Source: Bacteroidota bacterium
GTDB lineage: Bacteria; Bacteroidota; Bacteroidia; Chitinophagales; Saprospiraceae
NCBI GenBank assembly: GCA_024743405.1
Contig: JANSWP010000078.1
Span: forward strand, 1 to 34,022
Direction of reading: 5' to 3'
Length of the DNA: 34,022 bases
In this document: in pieces, positions 26,057 through 33,503 of the stretch
Numbering within the stretch: the first letter of the stretch is position 1
How the letters are laid out: every line of letters begins with the position of its first letter
Program-made: the position numbers and the translations under genes
The notes under the pieces: generated by a model
The model's database searches: none
The model's input: only the letters and a program-made list of their open reading frames with translations
Told to the model about the DNA's origin: nothing

Positions 26057-26122
26057 TTCTCTACCGTACTTTGAAAGTAGTCGAAAACGCCGTCAAAGAC
26101 TTCATAAGTGTACGGTAGAGAA
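26057..26122. other. Long hairpin of unknown role
   Basis: A perfect 13-bp inverted repeat (TTCTCTACCGTAC at 26057-26069 with GTACGGTAGAGAA at 26110-26122) encloses 40 nt. A nested 6-bp pair, CTTTGA (26069-26074) with TCAAAG (26093-26098), could form inside it. It lies between convergent genes and has no clear T tract on either side, so it is not an obvious terminator. Confidence 0.5.
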
Positions 26123-26158
26123 TATTTATTTTAAAAAAGAACACAAAACGCAAAAAGA

Positions 26159-26398
26159 CTAAATTACTTCTCGTTTTTGTTCTTTAACTGATTCCATTTT
26201 CTTGATGGCAATGACTTTTCCATCTTTTTTATCTTTTTCCAAACTGATGCCTGCCATGGCAGAAATAAGAATTGGTAATGCGAAAATAGCAATCCACCAT
26301 TGACCGCTAAATCCTGCTAGGATAACTACGCCCATCATGAGGTAAAATCTTAAAAGAAGTGTTCCTAAACTTAATTCGAAAGGTTTCATATTTTTCAA
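26159..26398 (-). CDS. Small two-helix membrane protein in the predicted CRP/FNR-type regulon
   Basis: This 79-aa protein has two hydrophobic segments, about residues 12-30 (LLLRFYLMMGVVILAGF) and 33-52 (WWIAIFALPILISAMAGI), followed by a charged lysine-rich tail of about 25 residues predicted to be cytoplasmic. The general form recalls DUF2892/YgaP-type inner-membrane proteins, but the match is weak and I do not assign a family. The start may be Met4. Its interest comes from the promoter: two TGA-N6-TCA palindromes with 22-bp centre spacing lie 69 bp upstream, the same arrangement as upstream of the CBS gene. Confidence 0.68.
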   Translation of the reverse strand: MKNMKPFELSLGTLLLRFYLMMGVVILAGFSGQWWIAIFALPILISAMAGISLEKDKKDGKVIAIKKMESVKEQKREVI

Positions 26399-26467
26399 GT
26401 TTATTGATTGAATGAATTTTGTGAAAAATGATGAAACAAAAGTAGGGGAGCATACTTTTTAGACAGA

Positions 26468-26501
26468 TGATTTTTGTCAAGCTAAAAAGTGATTTTTGCC
26501 A
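26468..26501. promoter_or_regulatory. Tandem CRP/FNR-type palindromes upstream of the 79-aa membrane protein gene
   Basis: TGATTTTTGTCA (26468-26479) and TGATTTTTGCCA (26490-26501, inside GTGATTTTTGCCAC) have centres 22 bp apart and lie 69 bp upstream of the start codon at 26398. Spacing, T-rich centres and distance to the start reproduce the pair at 23500-23534. The second site has one mismatch to TGA-N6-TCA. Confidence 0.7.
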
Positions 26502-26512
26502 CTTTTCGTTTT

Positions 26513-28456
26513 TTATTGAACGACCTGAAACTCTGTTCTTCGGTTATTTTTTCGCCCTTTCTCAGAATGGTTGGAGTCTATTGGGTTATTTTCACCAAAT
26601 CCTTTGAAGGATAAGCGCTCTGATTCAATTTGGTTTTTAATTAAAAAATTATAGACTGTTTTAGCCCGATTTTCAGAAAGTGTTAGGTTATCTTCTTCTG
26701 AACCGACATTATCGGTATGTCCATTGATTTGGATCTTTAAATTCGGATTGGTATCCAATAGATTTTTTAACCTAGTGAGTTCAATCAAAGAAGCTTCTTT
26801 TAGTTCAGCCGAGCCTGTTTCAAAAAATACATTCTTGAGGATGATTGGTTTGGATTTGGTTATTTCGATTGCTGCATTCGAAACGGGGATAGGCGCTAAT
26901 TCAACATTTAAATGAAAGGGGTTTTCAAAACTTCCCTCTTTCGTTAGTTCAAAGTTTTCAGAATGGAAAAGGTAATTTTCTTTTGAAATATTGAGTAGAT
27001 AATTCTTTCCAGAAGGTAGGGTTACCAAAAACTCCCCATTACAATCTGTTTCAGAAAGGATATGTGTTTTACCTGAAACAAGATCAATAAACTCAATTTT
27101 AGCCACTAAGTTTTCAGCAGTATTGGCATCTTTAACTTGGGCTTTTACAAAGGTGACAGGTTGTGGTCGAAATTTTTCAGGCAATTCGAAAGTGTAAATA
27201 TCCATTTTACCTTTCGCCTCTTCAAAATCTGTACGATTACTACTGAAGTAAGCGGTTTTGCCATCTAAATTTACGAAAATAGGACCTTCCGATTTTTCTG
27301 TGTTAATCGGATAACCAAAGTTTTGAGGGATTCCCCAGCTTCCATCTGGTTGTTTTCTACTAATAAAAATATCCTCATACCCTAACCCAGGATGCCCTGC
27401 AGACAGAAAATAAAGCGTTTGACCATCAGGGTGAATAAAGGGGGCTTTCTCATCTTTTTTGGTGTTGAGCGTTTCTCCTAGGTTTTCAGGTGTGCTCCAA
27501 GTGCCATCAGTATTTCTATAAGCGACCCATAGGTCTTTCCCTCCAAGACTTCCGCTTCTATCACTTGCGAAATAAATAGTATTACCATCTGCTGAAAGAG
27601 AGGGCTGTGACTCCCAAGCACCACTTGAGACAGGTTGATCCATTACTTTTACTTCTGACCAAACGCCGCATTCCAATTCTGCATAAAATAAATCACAGCT
27701 TCCAAAACCGGTTTTACGTTGACAGGCTGTAAAAACCAAAAAGCTACCATCGGCAGATATGGCATGTGCACCCTCACTATTAGGAGTGTTGACTGCAGTT
27801 AAAGGGTTACTTCTTTGCCAAACCCCATCGATGTTTTCGCTTTGATAAAAATCTTCATGTCCATATGCTTGCCCTACAACCATAGAAAAAATTAGTTTTT
27901 TCCCATCGGCAGTCAGCGCTGGTAAATATTGATCTCCAGCATTATTAATATTGGGTCCAAGGTTTTTTGGCTGAAATTCAACTTGATTTTTGGCAGATTC
28001 TAACATTAATTGAGCCCGTTGATAAAAATCACGAGCACTTGATTTTCTTCGTTCATTTTTGGGATTAGTGTCTAAATAGGTTTTAAAATGACTGATTGCT
28101 TCTTCATATTTCTCCAATTTAAATTCTACCATTCCAATATCATATAATACTTCTGTGTCATAATCAGCATTTAATTTTAATACTTCCTCAAACCCAATTT
28201 CAGCAGTTTCAAAATCTCCCATCTGAGTTAAGGCACCGGCTTTGAATATTTTTGCGTCAATGAAGTTTGGAGTAACACCGAGTGCTTTATCAAAATATCG
28301 GATAGCTTGTTCTGGTCTTTTTCCATATAACATTTCCATTCCTAGATTGAAATATTTCTTGACTTTTTCAGGTACTTCTTTTGTCGTAGTGTATGATTTT
28401 TGTGAAAACGAAGGAAGGGCAAAAAGAACAAGGAAAAATAGGATGAATAGACGCAT
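26513..28456 (-). CDS. OmpA-family protein with TPR, PD40 propeller and CRD (PorE-like architecture)
   Basis: This 647-aa exported protein has a signal peptide (1-18, ending SFS-Q). TPR repeats cover about 25-135 (YFNLGMEMLYGKRPEQAIRYF and following). A WD40-like PD40 propeller covers about 160-430, with repeated blades such as ALTADGKKLIFS, SLSADGNTIYFASDR and HPDGQTLYFLS. A carboxypeptidase-regulatory-type domain covers about 435-515. A C-terminal OmpA-like peptidoglycan-binding domain covers about 540-647, with INGHTDNVGSEEDN and NRRTEF. This order matches PorE, which anchors T9SS components to peptidoglycan in Porphyromonas. Several paralogues with the same order exist in Bacteroidota, so PorE identity is not proven. 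Confidence 0.9.
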   Translation of the reverse strand: MRLFILFFLVLFALPSFSQKSYTTTKEVPEKVKKYFNLGMEMLYGKRPEQAIRYFDKALGVTPNFIDAKIFKAGALTQMGDFETAEIGFEEVLKLNADYDTEVLYDIGMVEFKLEKYEEAISHFKTYLDTNPKNERRKSSARDFYQRAQLMLESAKNQVEFQPKNLGPNINNAGDQYLPALTADGKKLIFSMVVGQAYGHEDFYQSENIDGVWQRSNPLTAVNTPNSEGAHAISADGSFLVFTACQRKTGFGSCDLFYAELECGVWSEVKVMDQPVSSGAWESQPSLSADGNTIYFASDRSGSLGGKDLWVAYRNTDGTWSTPENLGETLNTKKDEKAPFIHPDGQTLYFLSAGHPGLGYEDIFISRKQPDGSWGIPQNFGYPINTEKSEGPIFVNLDGKTAYFSSNRTDFEEAKGKMDIYTFELPEKFRPQPVTFVKAQVKDANTAENLVAKIEFIDLVSGKTHILSETDCNGEFLVTLPSGKNYLLNISKENYLFHSENFELTKEGSFENPFHLNVELAPIPVSNAAIEITKSKPIILKNVFFETGSAELKEASLIELTRLKNLLDTNPNLKIQINGHTDNVGSEEDNLTLSENRAKTVYNFLIKNQIESERLSFKGFGENNPIDSNHSEKGRKNNRRTEFQVVQ

Positions 28457-28662
28457 GCAAAAAGGATTCTAATGATAATGATTGGTTGTTAGTTTATGCC
28501 AATAGAGAAAGAATAATTGGTAACTAACTCCTGGTATTTTTAATTTCTTAACGAAAACGTTCTAAAAAGGTCACAAGTTGTTTAGTATTGGCTCAAAATG
28601 AAAAAGGTCATTAGAAAATCCAATGACCTTTTGTTTATGAGAATAAGTTTTGCTCTAACTTA
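28457..28662. other. Intergenic region upstream of the OmpA-family gene
   Basis: This region contains the promoter side of the OmpA-family gene, the hairpin at 28602-28632, and the left TTA flank of the MITE at 28660-28662. No gene was seen. Confidence 0.4.
28602..28632 (-). terminator. Probable terminator of the TPR gene, now displaced by a MITE
   Basis: A perfect 11-bp stem (AAAAGGTCATT at 28602-28612 with AATGACCTTTT at 28622-28632) has a 9-nt loop. On the minus strand it is followed by the T-rich TTTTCATTTT. Without the 358-bp insertion it would lie about 27 bp after the stop codon of the gene at 29021. Confidence 0.75.
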
Positions 28663-29020
28663 GTAACACCTAAAGAGTAACTCCGACATTTGCCAATGTA
28701 TCTTTTGAACTTTTGCGGCATTAAAAATACTCCCCGATGCCCTTCATCCTACGCTGGCTTGTGCCAGAAGGTACAAAGGCGAACGCAAAAAGTATTTTTG
28801 CCTTACTAAGTAACGAGTAAAGAATAACTCTATTATTTCACCGATAATCTTTTATTCTAATACGTCATTATTTTCCTCAGCAATAGCTTGACTATTCCTT
28901 CAGAAAATGCCTAATATTAGAACAAAATCTTTATCTCCAAATGGCAAACTTATTCTTTGCTCGTTACTAAAATCCAAAATCTACTATTTCAAATTGGCAT
29001 ACTTAATTTTTAGCCGTTAC
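28663..29020 (+). mobile_element. MITE-like element, copy B, interrupted by a nested element
   Basis: The terminal inverted repeats begin GTAACACCTAAAGAGTAA on the left and, reading inward from the right, GTAACGGCTAAAAATTAA. The element is flanked by TTA at 28660-28662 and 29021-29023, a 3-bp target duplication. Removing the nested insertion (28810-28967) and its duplicated TAA leaves 197 bp, in line with the 196-bp copy at 33504-33699. No transposase is encoded. The internal sequence includes a CTGGC-TTGT-GCCAG hairpin. The right TTA is also the reverse complement of the stop codon of the neighbouring TPR gene. Confidence 0.82.
28810..28967 (+). mobile_element. Nested 158-bp MITE-like element with TAA duplication
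   Basis: The ends are GTAACGAGTAAAGAATAA on the left and, inward from the right, GTAACGAGCAAAGAATAA. The flanks are TAA at 28807-28809 and 28968-28970. The uninterrupted sister elements read GCTAAAATCC at this point, so the insertion into TAA and its duplication can be read directly. The ends resemble those of the host element, which suggests mobilisation by the same or a related transposase. It has no coding capacity. Confidence 0.8.
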
Positions 29021-30049
29021 TTATGCGTATTCTTCTAATAATTCTGCTGCTTTTTCTGACCCCATATCTGCCGCTTCTTTGAAGTCATTGACAAAACCAG
29101 TTTGTCCAGCTTTTTGTCGGGCCATTCCACGATATAATAATTGCTCGGCTTGTGCTTTCTTTTGATTCTCGGAAGCTTCAATTGCCAACGCTTCGTTAAA
29201 AGCATTTATGGAAAGGGAGTATTCACCAACTTCTAGCAACGCTTTTCCATAATTAGAGAAAGCTAATTTACGCCATTTATAGTTAGGATCTGATTCAAGG
29301 AAATGCCGCTTTGTTACGAGTTTATATTCCAAAACTGCTTTTTGAAATTCGCCTAATTTTAAGTGACATTCACCCTTTAAACGCTTGGCACTCCAATAAA
29401 TAGATTGATGAGGAATAGACCTTTTAGGTATTAATTCTAAATCGGCAATAGCAGCATTAATTTCTCCATTGTGAATCCTTATATGTGCTCGCCCCCAATA
29501 GGGTTCAGGGTTGTTTGGATTAATATCGATACTTTTAGAAAAATCATATAAAGCGTCTTTATGATTTCCTAAGCGAAGATTGACGTAGCCTCTTCTTTCA
29601 TAAGCCAAAGCATGGCGCTCAAATTTGTCAATTGCTCGATTTAAAGCTTTAACAGCCTCTCCTTCTTTACCATCTTCATTCAAAAGTTCTCGCCCTTTAA
29701 TAAAGCTTTGAACCGCAACCTTATCACTTTCTGGCTCAATGAGTACTTTTTCAACCATTTTTCCTTCATTGATCACCCATATTCTGAAATTACCAGCAAC
29801 AGCATACTCATTGATGTATTTCAATAAATTGATGGTATTCCTCCAACTTTTTTCTGTAGCTTCTTTGACAATAAGTCGAGGAACACTTAAGGAACGGGAA
29901 ATTTCGTCGAAGATTTCTTCTTCGTCGAGAAGGGTGTCATTACGATAGTAGTTGAGCGTTCGATGCTGAAATTGTTTCACCACCTGTTCATAACTCCTTT
30001 CTGAGCCGAATTCTAATCGACCAGAAATAATTGTTTTGTAAGTACTCAT
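29021..30049 (-). CDS. TPR-repeat protein of unknown function
   Basis: This 342-aa protein has no signal peptide. Residues about 1-120 form a non-repeat region that I do not recognise (RSYEQVVKQFQHRTLNYYRND and a possible small beta domain RIWVINEGKMVEKVLIEPES). Residues about 125-340 contain four to five tetratricopeptide repeats, for example AYERRGYVNLRLGNHKDALYDFSKSIDINPNN and PYWGRAHIRIHNGEINAAIADL (the canonical A/G-Y-x7-G pattern). TPRs mediate protein-protein contacts; the partner is unknown. Its TAA stop codon is the target duplication of the adjoining MITE. Confidence 0.78.
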   Translation of the reverse strand: MSTYKTIISGRLEFGSERSYEQVVKQFQHRTLNYYRNDTLLDEEEIFDEISRSLSVPRLIVKEATEKSWRNTINLLKYINEYAVAGNFRIWVINEGKMVEKVLIEPESDKVAVQSFIKGRELLNEDGKEGEAVKALNRAIDKFERHALAYERRGYVNLRLGNHKDALYDFSKSIDINPNNPEPYWGRAHIRIHNGEINAAIADLELIPKRSIPHQSIYWSAKRLKGECHLKLGEFQKAVLEYKLVTKRHFLESDPNYKWRKLAFSNYGKALLEVGEYSLSINAFNEALAIEASENQKKAQAEQLLYRGMARQKAGQTGFVNDFKEAADMGSEKAAELLEEYA

Positions 30050-30592
30050 TTCGCTGCTGATTTGAGGATGTTAACAATTTGAATATGCAAACTGTGTGCA
30101 GTTCCTCCAGAAATTTAATTATTTCCCTTGAAGTTTATTAAAAGGGACGTCTTTTTGATATAATTATTTGGGGATGTAATCTGAATATTAAACAATTCTT
30201 ATCCTTATTGACAATTATTAGCTTATTGTAATTTTCTCATTGTGGGCTTCCAAAAAAAACGAAGGGAATTCTATTGTTTACTTGAAAATAAGCCTTGATT
30301 CATGGGGTATTAATTGTAAAAATGATAAAAAAGTTTTTGAATACAAAGATATTTTTACATTTTCGTAAATTTTTTGCCTAAACGTAATTCGTTTTGCACA
30401 TATTTCTATATAATAATGTTCTTTGCAGAATGGCTATTTTATTTTTTTGTATGGTAAAATTTAAAGTTTTTGAACTGAAATTTTGCTAATCATTCTTATT
30501 GTTAGATTTATGTTGGCTTATTTTTTTTACGGTCATTGTCTCTAAGGATACGGACACAATAAGCAAAGAAACGGTTTGTTTTTTTCTTTAAT
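30050..30592. other. Long AT-rich intergenic region
   Basis: This 543-bp stretch lies between the start of the TPR gene and the end of the radical SAM gene. It has many T and A runs and no credible reading frame. I saw no convincing tRNA, terminator or repeat of the families found elsewhere. It must contain the TPR-gene promoter. Confidence 0.45.
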
Positions 30593-31615
30593 TTAAGCCC
30601 AAACTTTACATCCTTCGGTGCAATTTGTACAGATTTCTATTTGATCTCTTCCTTTGAGTAGTTGCCTTCTAAAATGTTGATATGCTTCGCCTGACCAAAC
30701 TTCCTTAAAAGATTTTTCTTTTAAATCTCCCAATTGATGCGTAGCATCTTTATCAAAACAACAAGGAACAACTACACCATCCCAGGTAATAACGCATGAA
30801 TGCCAGAGCTTCCAACAGTGGTTTAGCAATTGATTTTTTACGCGCCAAGTACCATCTTTCTTTTGTTCATAGCGAGCATATTTCCCAATAGTTGGAATAA
30901 GGTCGTTTCCATGTTTATACTCGTATACTTGAGCCGTTTTCAACTTGACTTCATCAATACCTATTTCTTTGGCGAGTTTGTAAACTTCTGGAATTTGGTG
31001 CTCGTTGGGACGAACGACCAAAAATTGAAAGATGATGTGTGGAGTTTGAGAGTTTAATTTCTTTTTCCATTTTACGACATTTCGTGCCCCTTGTAAAACT
31101 GCCTCCAGCTTACCTTCTTTTCTATAGTTTTGATAAACTTCTTGGGTGGTTCCATCTACAGAAATAATCAATCTATCTAACCCCGATTCAATAGTTTTTT
31201 TTGCATTTTGGTCATTTAAGAAATGACCATTGGTGGAAGTGATTGTATAAATCCCTTTTTTATTGGCATAGTTAACCATATCCAAAAAATTTGGATTGAT
31301 ATAGGGCTCTCCTTGAAAATAGAAAATAAGGTATAACAAATCGCGATACATCTCATCGATGGTCTCTCTGAAAAAATCTTCTTTTAAATTGCCAGTTGGA
31401 CGCGTAAAAGCTCTTAGCCCGCTGGGGCATTCAGGGCATCGAAGGTTACAGGCCGTTGTAGGTTCGAATGAAATAGTGAATGGCATCCCCCATTGGATGG
31501 GTTTTTTCGAATATTTGGTGAGATAAAAAGAAGAAAGAACTTTGGCGACATTCCATATGCGTCTAGGGGTAAGTTTTTTTATAAAATTGAGTGCGTCTGA
31601 AAAGTAAATGCTCAT
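30593..31615 (-). CDS. Radical SAM protein with C-terminal SPASM-type cluster region
   Basis: This enzyme of about 340 aa binds a radical-SAM 4Fe-4S cluster through C-x3-C-x2-C in TTACNLRCPECPSG (C56, C60, C63 from the chosen start), then shows the SAM-binding GEPYINP motif. The C-terminal part has the SPASM-type cysteines CWKLWHSC, VVPCCFDKD and CTNCTEGC for auxiliary clusters. Members modify peptides or small molecules, and the substrate is unknown; no precursor peptide gene was found nearby. I chose the Met giving MSIYFSDALNF rather than the ATG at 31654, because the 13 extra residues (MNNIYLCSKDYLY) look non-coding and a TACCTTTG box lies between them. Confidence 0.85.
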   Translation of the reverse strand: MSIYFSDALNFIKKLTPRRIWNVAKVLSSFYLTKYSKKPIQWGMPFTISFEPTTACNLRCPECPSGLRAFTRPTGNLKEDFFRETIDEMYRDLLYLIFYFQGEPYINPNFLDMVNYANKKGIYTITSTNGHFLNDQNAKKTIESGLDRLIISVDGTTQEVYQNYRKEGKLEAVLQGARNVVKWKKKLNSQTPHIIFQFLVVRPNEHQIPEVYKLAKEIGIDEVKLKTAQVYEYKHGNDLIPTIGKYARYEQKKDGTWRVKNQLLNHCWKLWHSCVITWDGVVVPCCFDKDATHQLGDLKEKSFKEVWSGEAYQHFRRQLLKGRDQIEICTNCTEGCKVWA

Positions 31616-31634
31616 GTATAAGTAGTCTTTTGAG

Positions 31635-31642
31635 CAAAGGTA
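31635..31642 (-). promoter_or_regulatory. Possible Bacteroidota -7 box for the radical SAM gene
   Basis: On the minus strand TACCTTTG matches the TAnnTTTG consensus and lies about 20 bp upstream of the preferred start. No clear -33 TTG partner is seen at the usual distance, so this is weak. Confidence 0.3.
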
Positions 31643-31702
31643 GATATTATTCAAAGCTTGCCTTCTATCCAGCCTTTAAAATCTAAATAATCTAAATTAT
31701 TT

Positions 31703-32074
31703 TTGGATACTAAAGGTCGTTCATTCTCTAATTTCAGTCGCGCTAAAGAATTTTATGCAGAAATTTTTGAATCTGAATTACACATTCAAGAAGTGATGGG
31801 TACACAAATGGCTTTCTTCAATGCCACTGACGGTGGCGTAGGAGGTGCTGTTTGTCATGGTGAAAACTATACGCCAAGTGCTGAAGGAACCATTCCTTAT
31901 TTAAATGGGGGCACTGATCTCGCTCCTATTTTAAGTCGAGTCGAAACGTCCGGAGGTGTTGTAGTGGTACCTAAAACCAAAATCTCTGATGAAGTTGATT
32001 ATTTTGCCTTCTTTATGGATACTGAAGGGAATAAGATTAGCTTCATTCTCCGAATTAATTTCGGACTTTTGTAA
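31703..32074 (+). CDS. VOC-family (glyoxalase-fold) protein with non-ATG start, possibly decayed
   Basis: This protein of about 123 aa reads as one vicinal-oxygen-chelate module: FSRAKEFYAEIFESEL (the usual F-x-R-A-x-x-F-Y helix), MAFFNATDGGVGGAVCHGENY, then YLNGG-DLAPILSRVETSGGVVVVPKT and YFAFFMDTEGNKISF. Two features suggest damage. The frame has no ATG and must start at TTG, and the first beta strand, normally W-F-E-I-P-V before the FSRA helix, is replaced by TKGRSF. Metal-ligand positions cannot be confirmed. It is divergent from the radical SAM gene. It may be a functional gene with an unusual start or a recently degraded one. Confidence 0.6.
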   Translation: MDTKGRSFSNFSRAKEFYAEIFESELHIQEVMGTQMAFFNATDGGVGGAVCHGENYTPSAEGTIPYLNGGTDLAPILSRVETSGGVVVVPKTKISDEVDYFAFFMDTEGNKISFILRINFGLL

Positions 32075-32096
32075 GAAATCATTCGAAATAGAATGT

Positions 32097-32142
32097 TGAA
32101 TGTTCAAGAGTTCAATCTTATCATTGAATTTTTGAACATTCA
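32097..32142 (+). terminator. Long hairpin terminator after the VOC gene
   Basis: A 19-bp stem (32097-32115 with 32124-32142, ends TGAATGTTCAA and TTGAACATTCA) has an 8-nt loop. The only non-Watson-Crick positions are two G-U pairs when read as plus-strand RNA, supporting function in that direction. It is followed by TGATTTTAC. Confidence 0.75.
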
Positions 32143-32221
32143 TGATTTTACAAAGGAATGCGGATAAAATAAATGGGTCAATTTATTATGTCCGTATTCC
32201 AAAGAAGACCAAAAATTAAAA

Positions 32222-32893
32222 ATGCCTTACTTTACCCAAGACTTCCTTAATTTTTTTTCAGAACTATCTGAAAACAATGACCGTGAATGGTTTAATGCGA
32301 ATAAAAAGCGGTTTAAAAGTAACGTGGAAGAACCGTTTAAAAATTTTATTGCCGAATTAATTGACCGAGCGAGTGCGATTGATTCGAATATTTTGATGAC
32401 ACCGAAAGACGGAATGTTTCGAATATATCGAGATACTCGGTTTGGTAAGGATAAAACTCCATACAAAACACATCTTTCCGCAGTAGTATGCGAAGGAGGA
32501 AGAAAGGGTAAAAAAGCAGGAGGGATTTATATTGAGGCTAACCACAAAGGCTTTAAAATTTATAGTGGTTTTTATATGCCTGAAAGGAAAGACCTACAAA
32601 AAGTTCGAGAGGCGATAGCGTCTGATTTGAGTGGTTTCGAGAGGTTGATTTCGGATGAGGGATTTAAAGAGAAGTTTGGTGAAGTATTGGGCGAAAAAAA
32701 TAAGCGAATACCAAAAGAGTTTTCGGAAGCTGCTGAAAAACAGCCACTTATGTTTAATAAGTCGTTTTATTATTTTAAAGAATTTTCACCAGAAACAATA
32801 TTGCAGGATGATTTGGAGGATATCTGTATGGATTATTTTTTAGCGGCGAAACCCTTAGGAGACTTTTTCATGGAAGTGATAAAAGAAAAATAG
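32222..32893 (+). CDS. DUF2461 family protein
   Basis: This 223-aa cytoplasmic protein shows the TIGR02453/DUF2461 signature. It opens with TQDFLNFFSELSENNDREWFNANKKRF, continues with FRIYRDTRFGKDKTPYKTHL near residues 68-87, then GGIYIEANHKGFKIYSGFYMPE near 100-121. The length matches the family (about 220 aa). The function of the family is unknown. The gene stands alone, with a terminator-like hairpin at 32901 shared with the convergent gene. Confidence 0.9.
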   Translation: MPYFTQDFLNFFSELSENNDREWFNANKKRFKSNVEEPFKNFIAELIDRASAIDSNILMTPKDGMFRIYRDTRFGKDKTPYKTHLSAVVCEGGRKGKKAGGIYIEANHKGFKIYSGFYMPERKDLQKVREAIASDLSGFERLISDEGFKEKFGEVLGEKNKRIPKEFSEAAEKQPLMFNKSFYYFKEFSPETILQDDLEDICMDYFLAAKPLGDFFMEVIKEK

Positions 32894-32900
32894 AAGAAAT

Positions 32901-32938
32901 ATATTATCGGCGAAAATCAAAATTTCCGCCGATAATAT
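32901..32938. terminator. Hairpin between convergent genes, probable bidirectional terminator
   Basis: A perfect 12-bp stem (ATATTATCGGCG at 32901-32912 with CGCCGATAATAT at 32927-32938) encloses AT-rich loop sequence that can pair further with a bulge. There is no strong T tract on either side. It sits 8 bp after one stop and 6 bp before the other. Confidence 0.7.
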
Positions 32939-32944
32939 CTGAAA

Positions 32945-33265
32945 CTAGCTTACTCCTTCCAATATATAATTATCTGAAAATTCATTAACTAGTAATTTGA
33001 TTTTCAATAATTTAGAAGAATTTAGGTAGTATAAGATTCCATCTTTTTTACTGACCTTTTTGACAATGTTTAACTTTTGAAGTAACCCTAATTGAAATCG
33101 AACCTTATCTGCACTTATACAGAATCGATTATTCAAATCAATAAGCGTCATCTCTTGATGTTTGGTCAATAATTTTAAAATTCGACGGGAAGTTGGATGG
33201 ATACAAGTTTCCAGCAGAAAGGAAGTTTTCTGCAATGAAGCAGCAGGGAGTAATGTGTGTTTCAT
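32945..33265 (-). CDS. Small winged-helix (ArsR-like) DNA-binding protein
   Basis: This 106-aa protein has a winged helix-turn-helix of ArsR-like layout. HPTSRRILKLLTKHQEMTLIDLNNRF is helix 1 and 2, ISADKVRFQLGLLQKLNIVKKVS is the recognition helix and following turn, and KKDGILYYLNSSKL is the beta wing. The start of the helix, HPTSRRIL, mirrors the DPTRLRIL seen in ArsR repressors. The metal-binding ELCVC motif is missing, so a metal signal is not indicated. It may be a transcription repressor of unknown target; no adjacent operon looks like an obvious target. It is convergent with the DUF2461 gene. Confidence 0.72.
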   Translation of the reverse strand: MKHTLLPAASLQKTSFLLETCIHPTSRRILKLLTKHQEMTLIDLNNRFCISADKVRFQLGLLQKLNIVKKVSKKDGILYYLNSSKLLKIKLLVNEFSDNYILEGVS

Positions 33266-33500
33266 AATGGCTATGTTGTTCTGGTCCTATAAAATGTTAA
33301 AAAGACTATTTGAAACGTACTTTTTATCAGTAGGTTACAAATTAGTTTAATTTTTAATCTAAAATTATGCCATTTCCTTTTAAGCGTTCGGCAGTTTACT
33401 GTAGTTATTAGGTCTTGGGAAGTGACAGAGAATATTTTATATAAGAATAATGATACTTTTTGAAGCTCAGAAAAGATTTAAATGATTCACAAAATCAGCT
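33266..33500. other. Intergenic region upstream of the winged-helix gene
   Basis: AT-rich, with no gene or structured element recognised. The promoter of the winged-helix gene should be here. Confidence 0.4.
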
Positions 33501-33503
33501 TTA

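Noticed and set aside
26513-28456. Naming the OmpA-family gene porE.
   Set aside because: The domain order fits PorE, but the same order occurs in several paralogues, and no other T9SS core gene is nearby.
30593-31615. A RiPP cluster built around the radical SAM/SPASM enzyme.
   Set aside because: No small precursor-like gene, transporter or peptidase lies next to it; the neighbouring 543-bp region shows no credible short gene.
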